The notes under the pieces: model-generated
The model's database searches: none
Seen by the model: only the letters and a program-made list of their open reading frames with translations
What the model was told of the DNA's origin: nothing
Assembly: GCA_026982515.1 (NCBI GenBank)
Contig: JALSGY010000367.1
Location: 1 to 13,568 of the forward strand
Direction: 5' to 3'
Length of the DNA: 13,568 nucleotides
From: Paracoccaceae bacterium
GTDB taxonomy: Bacteria; Pseudomonadota; Alphaproteobacteria; Rhodobacterales; Rhodobacteraceae
Made by a program: the position numbers and the translations under genes
In this document: positions 1-6,401 of the stretch, in pieces
Layout of the letters: each line of letters begins with the position of its first letter
How positions within the stretch are numbered: position 1 is the stretch's first letter

Positions 1-28
1 AACGAATCGTGTTGCACGTTTAACGAAT
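1..28. promoter_or_regulatory. Possible operator region upstream of the XRE regulator
   Basis: The heptamer AACGAAT occurs twice (1-7 and 22-28), 21 bp apart, which is two helical turns. A short hyphenated palindrome, CGTT-T-AACG, spans 17-25. XRE regulators often autoregulate through such elements, so this may be an autoregulatory operator. Only 41 bp of upstream sequence are in the window and no clear -35/-10 pair can be placed. The assignment is speculative. Confidence 0.25.
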
Positions 29-41
29 AAGGAGTCAGTCC

Positions 42-410
42 ATGAAACATCCTGTGGATGTACACGTCGGCAAGCGGATTCGCCATCGGCGGTGGATGGT
101 CGGCATGACTCAGCAGCAGCTGGCCGAGAAGGTCGGGATCAAGTTCCAGCAGATCCAGAAATACGAAACCGGGATGAACCGCGTCAGCGCATCGCGCCTG
201 TGGGATATCTCCGAGGCGCTGGAAGTTCCCGTGAGTTTCTTCTTCGAGGGGATCGAAGAGCACCGGTCCGGTGATACCGGATCGACCATCCCTGGCGACA
301 TCATGTCCGACAAGGAAGCGCTGGAACTGGTGCGTTCCTACTACGCCATCCCCGAAAACCAGCGCCGCCGCCTGTTCGACCTGGCGCGCGTGCTGTCCGA
401 CGTTGCCTGA
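42..410 (+). CDS. XRE-family helix-turn-helix transcriptional regulator
   Basis: This is a small cytoplasmic DNA-binding protein of 122 aa. A Cro/C1-type helix-turn-helix domain fills about residues 9-68. The segment from T23 to G44 (TQQQLAEKVGIKFQQIQKYE and on) gives helix 2, the turn and the recognition helix, with the typical IQKYETG ending. A linker of about 20 residues follows, then a C-terminal helix (about 89-120) that could support dimer contacts. The N-terminus (HPVDVHVGKRIRHRR) resembles the PraR/PhrR-type single-domain regulators of alphaproteobacteria; that is recollection, so no symbol is given. AAGGAG at 29-34 lies 7 nt before the ATG and supports the start. The target is unknown. 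The next gene begins 59 bp downstream on the same strand, and nothing in the sequence shows that it is regulated by this protein. Confidence 0.9.
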   Translation: MKHPVDVHVGKRIRHRRWMVGMTQQQLAEKVGIKFQQIQKYETGMNRVSASRLWDISEALEVPVSFFFEGIEEHRSGDTGSTIPGDIMSDKEALELVRSYYAIPENQRRRLFDLARVLSDVA

Positions 411-469
411 GGCCTGACATTCACCGGGCGCCCTGCTAACACGAGGGTGAAGAGGCAGGACGGGCCCGA

Positions 470-1282
470 ATGTCGAAAATGGATCAATCCGAAAAAGATG
501 CGCTGGCGATAGCGGCCCATGAGGCCGCTGACGCCGCGCGCCATGTCACGCTCTCCTACTTCCGCAACGGCCAGCTGGGCACCAGCAACAAGGCCCGCCG
601 CGGCTTCGATCCGGTCACCCGGGCCGACCGCGAGGCGGAAGAGACGATGCGCGCCGTTCTGCAGCGGCTGCGCCCGGATGATGCGGTGCTGGGCGAGGAG
701 CACGGCGAAACGCCGGGCACCTCCGGCCTGACATGGGTGCTCGACCCGATCGACGGTACCCGCGGCTTCATCTCGGGCACGCCCACCTGGGGTACGCTGA
801 TCTCGGTGCGCGATGCCGGCGGTCCGCTGTTCGGCCTGATCGATCAGCCCTGGACCGACGAGCGTTTCGTCGGCGGCTTCGGCCGGGCCGAGCTGCTCCG
901 CCACGGCAGGAGGGTGCCGCTGACGGTGCGCCCGGCGCCGGGACTTGACGAGGCCATTCTCTTCAGCACCTTCCCCGAGATCGGCACCCCCGCCGAGGCC
1001 GCAGCCTTCGCCGCGCTGTCGCAAGAGGTGATGCTTACCCGCTATGGCATGGATTGCTATGCCTATGCGCTGCTGGCGGCCGGCAATATCGACCTTGTGG
1101 TCGAGGCGGGGCTGTTCGCCTATGATGTCCAGGCCCCGATCGCGGTGATCGAGGCGGCCGGCGGCATCGTCACCGACTGGCGCGGCCGTCCGGTGCACGA
1201 GGGCGGGCGGGTGCTGGCGGCGGCCAGCCGGGAGCTGCACGAGGCGGCGCTTGAGATTCTTTCCCGCGCCCCCGAAGGCTGA
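470..1282 (+). CDS. hisN: Histidinol-phosphatase HisN-like, inositol monophosphatase family
   Basis: This is a Mg-dependent phosphomonoesterase of 270 aa. It probably converts L-histidinol phosphate to histidinol in histidine synthesis. The family motifs are in order. GEEHGE at 75-80 gives metal ligand E76. DPIDGTRGF at 92-100 gives ligands D92 and D95. YDVQAPIAVIEAAGG at 218-232 gives D219, in the position of the usual WD..A motif. The extension DGTRGFISGTPTWGTLI and the downstream IDQPWTDERFVGG are closer to HisN than to SuhB or CysQ, which is why hisN is preferred. The length is normal. ATG 470 has AGGA at 457-460, 9 nt upstream; ATG 479 is an alternative that would lose three residues. 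A general inositol-phosphatase activity cannot be excluded. Confidence 0.8.
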   Translation: MSKMDQSEKDALAIAAHEAADAARHVTLSYFRNGQLGTSNKARRGFDPVTRADREAEETMRAVLQRLRPDDAVLGEEHGETPGTSGLTWVLDPIDGTRGFISGTPTWGTLISVRDAGGPLFGLIDQPWTDERFVGGFGRAELLRHGRRVPLTVRPAPGLDEAILFSTFPEIGTPAEAAAFAALSQEVMLTRYGMDCYAYALLAAGNIDLVVEAGLFAYDVQAPIAVIEAAGGIVTDWRGRPVHEGGRVLAAASRELHEAALEILSRAPEG

Positions 1283-1285
1283 TCG

Positions 1286-1333
1286 CGCCGGGGCTTGCCC
1301 GGCGGGCGGCGGCGCGGTTATCCTGCGCGCCGC
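1286..1333 (+). terminator. Two GC-rich hairpins after hisN, possible terminator or leader structure
   Basis: Just after the hisN stop there is a perfect 7-bp stem (CGCCGGG 1286-1292, loop GCTTG, CCCGGCG 1298-1304). It is followed by a perfect 8-bp stem (GCGGCGCG 1309-1316, 9-nt loop, CGCGCCGC 1326-1333). Neither has a T-tract, so this is not a standard intrinsic terminator. It could slow or stop transcription with Rho, or be the 5' part of the structured leader of the next gene. Confidence 0.4.
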
Positions 1334-1349
1334 TGGCCCCGAGTCCTTC

Positions 1350-1412
1350 GCCCCTTTCTGTCGGTGCCCGCCCACACTTCATCCGAAAGGGGCCGAATGA
1401 AGTGTGGAGGGC
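1350..1412 (+). promoter_or_regulatory. Structured leader sequestering the ribosome binding site of the 8-oxoguanine deaminase gene
   Basis: CCACACTTCAT (1372-1382) and ATGAAGTGTGG (1397-1407) form a perfect 11-bp inverted repeat with a 14-nt loop. After a small internal loop the stem can extend with GCCC 1366-1369 pairing to GGGC 1409-1412. The Shine-Dalgarno GGAGG (1406-1410) then lies inside the stem, 5 nt before ATG 1416. The hairpin loop carries GAAAGGGGC (1385-1393), exactly complementary to GCCCCTTTC (1350-1358). The order of pairing is that of an H-type pseudoknot or of two competing folds. CC-GAAA-GG at 1383-1390 can also form a small GNRA-capped tip. The likely role is translational control of the deaminase, either by a riboswitch or a protein. 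A DNA operator for a dimeric regulator is the main alternative. I do not recognise a named riboswitch class. Confidence 0.55.
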
Positions 1413-1415
1413 TGC

Positions 1416-2756
1416 ATGAGCCGGGAAATCCTCATCCGTGATGCCGAGTGCATCGTGACCATGAACGATGCGCGTCAGGAGCTTTCGCGCGCCGACATCC
1501 TGATCCGCGATGGCCTGATCGCCGAGGTGGGCGAGGGGCTGGAAAGCGCCGGAGAGCAGGTGCTGGCGCGTGGCTGCGTCGTGACGCCAGGGCTGGTGAA
1601 CACCCATCATCATCTCTACCAGACGCTGACCCGCGCTGTGCCCGGGGCGCAGGATGCGCTGCTGTTCGGCTGGCTTGGGGTGCTCTATCCCGTCTGGGCG
1701 CGTTTCGGCCCCGAAGAGATGCGCATCTCCGCACTGGTCGGCCTGGCGGAGCTGGCGCTTTCGGGCTGCTCGTTGAGCTCCGACCACCTCTATCTCTACC
1801 CCAACGGCGCCCGGCTGGACGACACCATCGAGGCCGCCGCCGAGATCGGGCTGCGCTTTCACCCCACGCGCGGCGCGATGTCGATCGGGGAAAGCGCCGG
1901 CGGCCTGCCGCCCGACAGCCTGGTGGAACGCGAAGACGACATCCTTCAGGACTGCATCCGGGTGATCGATGCTTTCCACGACGCAGCGCCCGGCGCCATG
2001 GTGCGCGTGGGCGTGGCCCCCTGCTCGCCCTTTTCGGTGAGCCGCGAGCTGATGCGCGACGCTGCCCTGCTGGCCCGCGACAAGGGGGTGATGCTGCATA
2101 CCCACCTGGCCGAGAATGACGAGGACATCGCCTATTCTCTTGAGACCTTCGGCTGCCGTCCGGGGCAGTATGCCGAAGATCTGGGTTGGACCGGGTCGGA
2201 TGTGTGGCATGCCCATTGCGTGAAGCTGGATTGTTCGGAAATCGAAATGTTTTCCCGATCCGGCACCGGGATTGCCCATTGTCCATGTTCGAATTGTCGC
2301 CTCGGGTCGGGCATTGCACCCGTCCGGATGATGCGGGATGCGGGGGTTGGGGTGGGGCTGGGCGTCGATGGCTCGGCCTCGAATGATGCTGGCAACCTGA
2401 TGGCCGAGGCCCGTCAGGCGATGCTGCTGCAAAGGGTGGCCGGCGGGGCCGATGCGATGAGTGCGCGAGAGGCGCTGGAGATCGCCACCCGCGGCGGGGC
2501 CAAGGTGCTGGGCCGCGACGACTGCGGCCAGATCGCGCCGGGGATGCGGGCCGACATCGCCGTCTGGGATGTCTCGGGCATCGAGAGCGCCGGCAGCTGG
2601 GATCCGGCCGCGCTGCTGCTGGCCGGGCCGCAGCGGGTGCGCGATCTGTTCGTGGAGGGCCGGCAGGTGGTGCGTGACGGGCAGCTGACCACCATCGACC
2701 TGCCCCGGGCAATCGAACGCCATAACGCCCTGGCCCGGAAACTGGCCGGCAACTGA
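1416..2756 (+). CDS. 8-oxoguanine deaminase
   Basis: This is an amidohydrolase-superfamily enzyme of 446 aa that hydrolyses 8-oxoguanine to urate and ammonia (EC 3.5.4.32 type) in purine salvage and catabolism. Visible metal and catalytic elements are HHH at 64-66 (ligands H64 and H66), HTHLAE at 228-233 (ligand H230, acid/base E233), WHAHC at 264-268 (H267) and VDGSASND at 317-324 (ligand D318). The segment SSDHLYLYPNG (121-131) and HCPCSNCRLGSG (288-299) fit 8-oxoguanine deaminases rather than chlorohydrolases of the TRZ/ATZ group, but exact substrate is inferred from family. The start is ATG 1416 because GGAGG at 1406-1410 is ideally placed; an in-frame GTG at 1404 would overlap this site. 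Codons 252-327 have clearly more A/T-ending codons than the rest. The gene is convergent with guaD. Confidence 0.85.
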   Translation: MSREILIRDAECIVTMNDARQELSRADILIRDGLIAEVGEGLESAGEQVLARGCVVTPGLVNTHHHLYQTLTRAVPGAQDALLFGWLGVLYPVWARFGPEEMRISALVGLAELALSGCSLSSDHLYLYPNGARLDDTIEAAAEIGLRFHPTRGAMSIGESAGGLPPDSLVEREDDILQDCIRVIDAFHDAAPGAMVRVGVAPCSPFSVSRELMRDAALLARDKGVMLHTHLAENDEDIAYSLETFGCRPGQYAEDLGWTGSDVWHAHCVKLDCSEIEMFSRSGTGIAHCPCSNCRLGSGIAPVRMMRDAGVGVGLGVDGSASNDAGNLMAEARQAMLLQRVAGGADAMSAREALEIATRGGAKVLGRDDCGQIAPGMRADIAVWDVSGIESAGSWDPAALLLAGPQRVRDLFVEGRQVVRDGQLTTIDLPRAIERHNALARKLAGN

Positions 2757-2770
2757 AGACGGCAACTGAA
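2748..2770. repeat. Short tandem duplication at the 3' end of the 8-oxoguanine deaminase gene
   Basis: GGCAACTGAA occurs at 2748-2757 and again at 2761-2770, giving a 13-bp period. The first copy contains the last codons and the TGA stop. The second lies in the spacer next to the guaD terminator and would supply a second TGA in another frame. It looks like a small replication-slippage duplication without an evident function. Confidence 0.6.
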
Positions 2771-2792
2771 AAGGGCGCCAGAGATGCGCCCC
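2765..2792 (-). terminator. Intrinsic terminator of guaD
   Basis: Read on the minus strand, the sequence after the guaD stop is GGGCGC (2791-2786), a 7-nt loop, GCGCCC (2778-2773), then TTTT (2772-2769). This is a 6-bp perfect GC stem, extendable by one wobble pair, followed by a U-tract, about 17 nt after the stop codon. It is a standard Rho-independent terminator for the leftward transcript. On the plus strand the hairpin is preceded by AAAA and lacks a following T-tract, so it would end rightward transcription less well. Confidence 0.75.
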
Positions 2793-2808
2793 CGCGTGGC
2801 GCTGGCGA

Positions 2809-4134
2809 TCAGCGGGCGCCGCCCCTCGCCCCGCCCTTGCCCCCGGGCAGCGCGCGCCCGTTCACCCACACCGCGCGGATGGCGCGGTCGTCACCCATCA
2901 TGATGGTCGGGAACAGCGCCTCCCAGAAGTTCTCGGCGCGGGCGGCGCGCTGGGCGATGGCCGGTGTCGAGGCCAGATCGAGCACCACCAGATCGGCCTC
3001 CAGCCCCGGCGCGAGATTGCCGATCCTGCCGTCCAGCCGCATCGCCTGCGCCGAGCCCCGGGTGGCCAGCCAGTAGAGCTGCGCCGGGTGCAGCGCCGTG
3101 CCGCGCAGCTGCCCCACCTCGTAGGCCGCGGCCATGGTGCGCAGCATCGAAAACGAGGAGCCCCCGCCGGTATCGGTGGCCAGCCCCACCAGCTGGCCTT
3201 CCGCCTTCAGACCGGCCATGTCGAACAGGCCCGAGCCGATGAAGGTGTTGGAGGTGGGGCAGTGAACCACCGCCGCGCCCGCCTCGCGCAGCCGGGCCCG
3301 TTCGCGCGGCTTGAGGTGGATGGCATGGCCGAACAGGGCGCCCGCGCCCAGCAGGCCGAAGCGTTCATAGGTGTCCAGGTAATCGCGGGCCTGCGGGAAG
3401 AGGCGGGCCACCCATTCCACCTCTTCGGTCTGCTCGGACAGGTGCGTCTGCATCAGGCAGTCGGGATGCTCGGCCCACAGCGTGCCCAGCGCTTCCAGCT
3501 GTTCGGGGCTGGAGGTGGGCGAGAAGCGCGGTGTGATCGCATAACCCAGCCGCCCGCGCCCGTGCCATTTCTCGATCAGGGCCCTGCTTTCGTCATGGGC
3601 CGTTCGGGCGGTATCCCTCAGCCCCTCGGGGGCGTTGCGGTCCATGCAGGTGCGCCCGCCCACTGCACGCAGTCCGCGCCGCTGCGCCTCGGCGAAGAAG
3701 GCCTCCACGCTTTGCGGATGGATGGTGCAGAAGCTGCAGACCGTGGTGGTGCCGTGGGCCAGGGTGAGGTCAAAATAGGTGGCGGCAACCCGTGCTGCGT
3801 GGTCGGGATCGCCAAAGCGCACCTCTTCGGGAAAGGTATAGCTGTCGAGCCAGTCGATCAGCCGCTTGCCCCAGCTGGCGATGATCCCGGTCTGCGGGTA
3901 GTGCGCGTGGGCATCGATGAACCCTGCGGTGATCAGCCCGTCGCCGAAATCGGTGATTTCCGCATCGGGATGGATCTCGCGCAGCGCATCGGCCTCGCCC
4001 ACCGCGGCAATCCGCCCCTCCGCTACCAGCACCGCGCCACGCCGACGCCAGCGCGCGGCCTCGTCCACCGGCACCTTGAAGGGATCCGCCTCGAAGGCCA
4101 GCGTCTGGCCCAGAAGAAGTTGCTTTTCGCCCAT
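2809..4134 (-). CDS. guaD: Guanine deaminase
   Basis: This zinc amidohydrolase of 441 aa deaminates guanine to xanthine (EC 3.5.4.3) and acts in the cytoplasm. Family elements are FIDAHAHYPQT (72-82, ligands H76 and H78), QTHLSEQ (229-235, H231 and E234), GHAIHL (269-274, H273) and the guanine-deaminase signature ATDTGGGSSFSML (319-331, D321). PRFSP at 203-207 is also typical. The length agrees with bacterial GuaD. GGAG (plus-strand CTCC at 4140-4143) lies 5 nt before the ATG and supports the start. The C-terminus ends in a Gly/Arg-rich tail (about 431-441), which is probably disordered. It is divergent from mgtE and convergent with the 8-oxoguanine deaminase gene. An intrinsic terminator follows. 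Confidence 0.93.
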   Translation of the reverse strand: MGEKQLLLGQTLAFEADPFKVPVDEAARWRRRGAVLVAEGRIAAVGEADALREIHPDAEITDFGDGLITAGFIDAHAHYPQTGIIASWGKRLIDWLDSYTFPEEVRFGDPDHAARVAATYFDLTLAHGTTTVCSFCTIHPQSVEAFFAEAQRRGLRAVGGRTCMDRNAPEGLRDTARTAHDESRALIEKWHGRGRLGYAITPRFSPTSSPEQLEALGTLWAEHPDCLMQTHLSEQTEEVEWVARLFPQARDYLDTYERFGLLGAGALFGHAIHLKPRERARLREAGAAVVHCPTSNTFIGSGLFDMAGLKAEGQLVGLATDTGGGSSFSMLRTMAAAYEVGQLRGTALHPAQLYWLATRGSAQAMRLDGRIGNLAPGLEADLVVLDLASTPAIAQRAARAENFWEALFPTIMMGDDRAIRAVWVNGRALPGGKGGARGGAR

Positions 4135-4264
4135 GGTTGCTCCGATCCGCCAGGGACATGCCGAAGACGCATCCTAAAGCCCGGGATCGTGCCGGTAAAT
4201 CGCTCATTGCCTCTGTTTTCCTGAAGCTGTTTTCCCTAATGTGCGCGCAAACGGGGGCAGGCCG
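4135..4264. promoter_or_regulatory. Divergent guaD/mgtE promoter region with a 9-bp direct repeat
   Basis: This 130-bp spacer must contain the promoters of both divergent genes. CTGTTTTCC occurs at 4213-4221 and 4227-4235, a 14-bp period, 30-50 bp before the mgtE ATG. The repeat could be a regulator site for mgtE. The region is far too short and lacks the conserved folds for an M-box magnesium riboswitch. No convincing -35/-10 pair can be named in either direction. Confidence 0.35.
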
Positions 4265-5647
4265 ATGACAGAGAGCACCGCAATCGAGGAAGAGCGCGAC
4301 GATGACGCCTATGTGCTCGACAAGGGCACGGTGGCGGCTGTCCTCGAGGCTGTCGAACAGCGCGATTCCAGGCGCCTGGCCGAACTGACGGAGCCGCTGC
4401 ACCCGGCCGATATCGCCGACCTTCTGGAGCAGATCGGCGAGGCGGACCGCCGCGAACTGATCCGCCTCTACGGGCGTGAGTTCGACGGCGACGTGCTGGC
4501 CGAGCTTGACGAGGGCGTGCGCGAGGACGTGGTCGAGACGCTCAGCCCCGAGGTTCTGGCCGGAGCGGTGCGCGAGCTGGAATCGGACGATGTCGTCGAC
4601 ATCATCGAAGACCTCGACGAGCCTCAGCAGGAGGCGATTCTCGACGCGCTGGAGGATGCCGACAGGGTCGCCGTCGAGCAGGCGCTCACCTATCCGGAGT
4701 TCTCCGCCGGCCGTCTGATGCAGCGCGAGACGGTCACCGCGCCCGAGCACTGGACGGTGGGCGAGGCGATCGATTTCCTGCGCACCGCCGAGGACCTGCC
4801 CGAGCAGTTCTACCACGTCATCCTGGTCAACCCCCGGCACGAGCCGGTGGGCTACGTCACCCTCGGCCGGCTGCTTTCGAGCCGCCGCGACATGAAGCTC
4901 AAGGACATCACCGAGGACAGTTTCCGTACCTTCCAGGTGAACGAGGACGAGGCCGACGTGGCCTATGCCTTCAACCAGTATCACCTCATTTCCGCGCCCG
5001 TGGTCGACGAGCAGGGCCGGCTGGTGGGGGTGATCACCATCGATGACGCCATGAACGTGCTCGACGAGGAGCATGAGGAGGACATCCTGCGCCTGGCCGG
5101 GGTGGGCGAGAGCTCCATGTCCGACAACGTGCTGGAAACCACCCGCCAGCGGTTTCCCTGGCTGGCGGTCAATCTGGTGACCGCGATCATCGCCTCGCTG
5201 GTGATCGCCCTGTTCGAGGACACCATCGCGCGTTTCGTGGCCCTGGCTGTGCTGATGCCGATCGTGGCCTCCATGGGCGGCAATGCCGGCACCCAGTCCC
5301 TGACGGTGGCGGTGCGCGCCATCGCCACGCGCGACCTCACCGGCTCCAACGTCTGGCGGGTGATTCGCCGCGAGGTGCTGGTGGGGCTGGTGAATGGCCT
5401 GCTGTTTGCGGTGATCATGGGCGGGGTCGGGATCATCTGGTTCGGCTCGCCTGCCCTGGGGCTGGTGATCGCCGCGGCAATGGTGATCAACCTGGTCATC
5501 GCCGGGCTGGCCGGGATCCTGATCCCGGTAGTTCTCGAAAAGCTCGACATTGACCCGGCCCTGGCCTCCGGCGCCTTCGTGACCACCGTTACCGATGTGG
5601 TCGGCTTCTTCGCCTTCCTCGGTCTCGCGGCCATGTTCCTGATGTGA
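4265..5647 (+). CDS. mgtE: Magnesium transporter MgtE
   Basis: This is a homodimeric inner-membrane Mg2+ channel/transporter of 460 aa. An acidic, helical cytoplasmic N-domain (about 22-140) is followed by two CBS domains (about 145-265). A connecting helix leads to the membrane domain (about 300-460), which has five hydrophobic segments. The membrane domain carries the family signature MPIVASMGGNAGTQS (331-345). D444 in TVTDVVGFF is the expected pore aspartate that binds Mg2+. The acidic N/CBS region is where cytosolic Mg2+ normally closes the channel, so regulation is probably at protein level. ATG 4265 is preferred over an in-frame GTG at 4241 because the purine-rich GGGGGCAGG lies just before it. 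The next gene starts 7 bp after the stop, so the two are probably cotranscribed. Confidence 0.95.
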   Translation: MTESTAIEEERDDDAYVLDKGTVAAVLEAVEQRDSRRLAELTEPLHPADIADLLEQIGEADRRELIRLYGREFDGDVLAELDEGVREDVVETLSPEVLAGAVRELESDDVVDIIEDLDEPQQEAILDALEDADRVAVEQALTYPEFSAGRLMQRETVTAPEHWTVGEAIDFLRTAEDLPEQFYHVILVNPRHEPVGYVTLGRLLSSRRDMKLKDITEDSFRTFQVNEDEADVAYAFNQYHLISAPVVDEQGRLVGVITIDDAMNVLDEEHEEDILRLAGVGESSMSDNVLETTRQRFPWLAVNLVTAIIASLVIALFEDTIARFVALAVLMPIVASMGGNAGTQSLTVAVRAIATRDLTGSNVWRVIRREVLVGLVNGLLFAVIMGGVGIIWFGSPALGLVIAAAMVINLVIAGLAGILIPVVLEKLDIDPALASGAFVTTVTDVVGFFAFLGLAAMFLM

Positions 5648-5654
5648 GGCCGGC

Positions 5655-6227
5655 ATGACCGGGGAGGATATCGCCACGCTCAAGCAGCAGGCCCGCAAGG
5701 CGGCGCTGGAACGGCGCAAGGCGGCGCAGGCGGCCGGCGGCGACGCGGAGGCGAATCGCCATCTGCTGACGCTCCTCGCCCCGCTGACGGGGCGGCCGGT
5801 GGCCGGCTACATGCCCATGCGCTCCGAGATCAACCCCCTGCCGGCAATGGCGCAGATCAGCCACCACGGCCCGGTCGGCGTGCCGGTGATCCTCGGTGCG
5901 GGGCGGCCGCTGGCCTTTCACCGCTGGCACCCCGGCGCGGCGATGAAACCGGGCCCCTTCGGCGCCGATGTGCCGGTGGAGGGCGAAGAGATCGTTCCCC
6001 GTGTGCTCATCGTGCCGCTGGTGGCCTTTGATGCGGCCGGATACCGGCTGGGCTACGGCGGCGGCTTCTACGACCGGACGCTGGAGAAGCTGCGCCGCGC
6101 CGGCCCGGTTCTGGCGGTGGGGCTGGCCTACGCCGCCCAGGAGGCCGAACGCCCGTTGCCGGTGGAGCCCACCGACCAGCGCCTCGATGCGGTGGTGACC
6201 GAAAAGGGTGCGCGCCGTTTCTCCTGA
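5655..6227 (+). CDS. 5-formyltetrahydrofolate cyclo-ligase
   Basis: This cytoplasmic folate enzyme of 190 aa is an ATP-dependent methenyl-THF synthetase. It converts 5-formyl-THF to 5,10-methenyl-THF (EC 6.3.3.2). It has a Lys/Arg-rich N-terminal helix (K10, R14, K15) that is expected to contact ATP. MRSEINPLP (55-63) forms part of the folate site. The diagnostic segment is VAFDAAGYRLGYGGGFYDR (123-141), whose Gly-rich loop binds phosphate. The length is normal for the family. The ATG is 7 bp after the mgtE stop with only a weak AGG upstream, which suggests translational coupling. In some Rhodobacterales a 6S RNA gene precedes this gene; there is no room for it here. Confidence 0.92.
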   Translation: MTGEDIATLKQQARKAALERRKAAQAAGGDAEANRHLLTLLAPLTGRPVAGYMPMRSEINPLPAMAQISHHGPVGVPVILGAGRPLAFHRWHPGAAMKPGPFGADVPVEGEEIVPRVLIVPLVAFDAAGYRLGYGGGFYDRTLEKLRRAGPVLAVGLAYAAQEAERPLPVEPTDQRLDAVVTEKGARRFS

Positions 6228-6265
6228 AACGGCCGCCGGGCCATTCCTTTCGGTCTCGATCTTCG

Positions 6266-6339
6266 ATGCCTTGCAAATATCCCCGCCGGAGGCATGAACC
6301 CCATCCGCTGCACGGGAGTATTTCCGGACAGAAGAAGAG
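6266..6339 (+). repeat. Intergenic imperfect inverted repeat, copy A
   Basis: The 174-bp gap between the cyclo-ligase and the phosphoesterase genes (6228-6401) contains AAATATCCCCG (6275-6285) and CGGGAGTATTT (6313-6323). They pair over 11 positions with one mismatch and one G-T wobble. A smaller ATGCCT/AGGCAT stem (6266-6271 and 6290-6295) is nested around the left arm. The right arm continues into a purine-rich segment (ACAGAAGAAGAG). A related sequence lies at 9077-9103. I associate the GAGTATTT-plus-purine motif with repeats after genes in Rhodobacterales, from memory. It may act as a transcript-end or mRNA-stability element. The rest of the gap shows nothing else I can name. Confidence 0.45.
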
Positions 6340-6401
6340 AGATCGCGCACACCGGGCTTTCCGCTCTTGTCACGGGCGGGGCAGGGCCATAGCACTCGGG
6401 C

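Noticed and set aside
421..450. Terminator between the XRE and hisN genes (TCACC with GGTGA)
   Set aside because: It is only a 5-bp stem with a 20-nt loop and no T-tract.
1404..1415. GTG start for the 8-oxoguanine deaminase
   Set aside because: It lies inside the hairpin arm and overlaps the GGAGG site that serves ATG 1416.
4241..4264. GTG start for mgtE
   Set aside because: The added residues are not family-like, and ATG 4265 has a purine-rich site directly upstream.
4135..4264. M-box magnesium riboswitch before mgtE
   Set aside because: The spacer is only 130 bp, is shared with a divergent gene and has no matching long-range stems.
5648..5654. 6S RNA gene next to the cyclo-ligase gene, as known in some relatives
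   Set aside because: Only 7 bp separate it from mgtE. The downstream 174-bp gap does not show the long rod with a central bubble.
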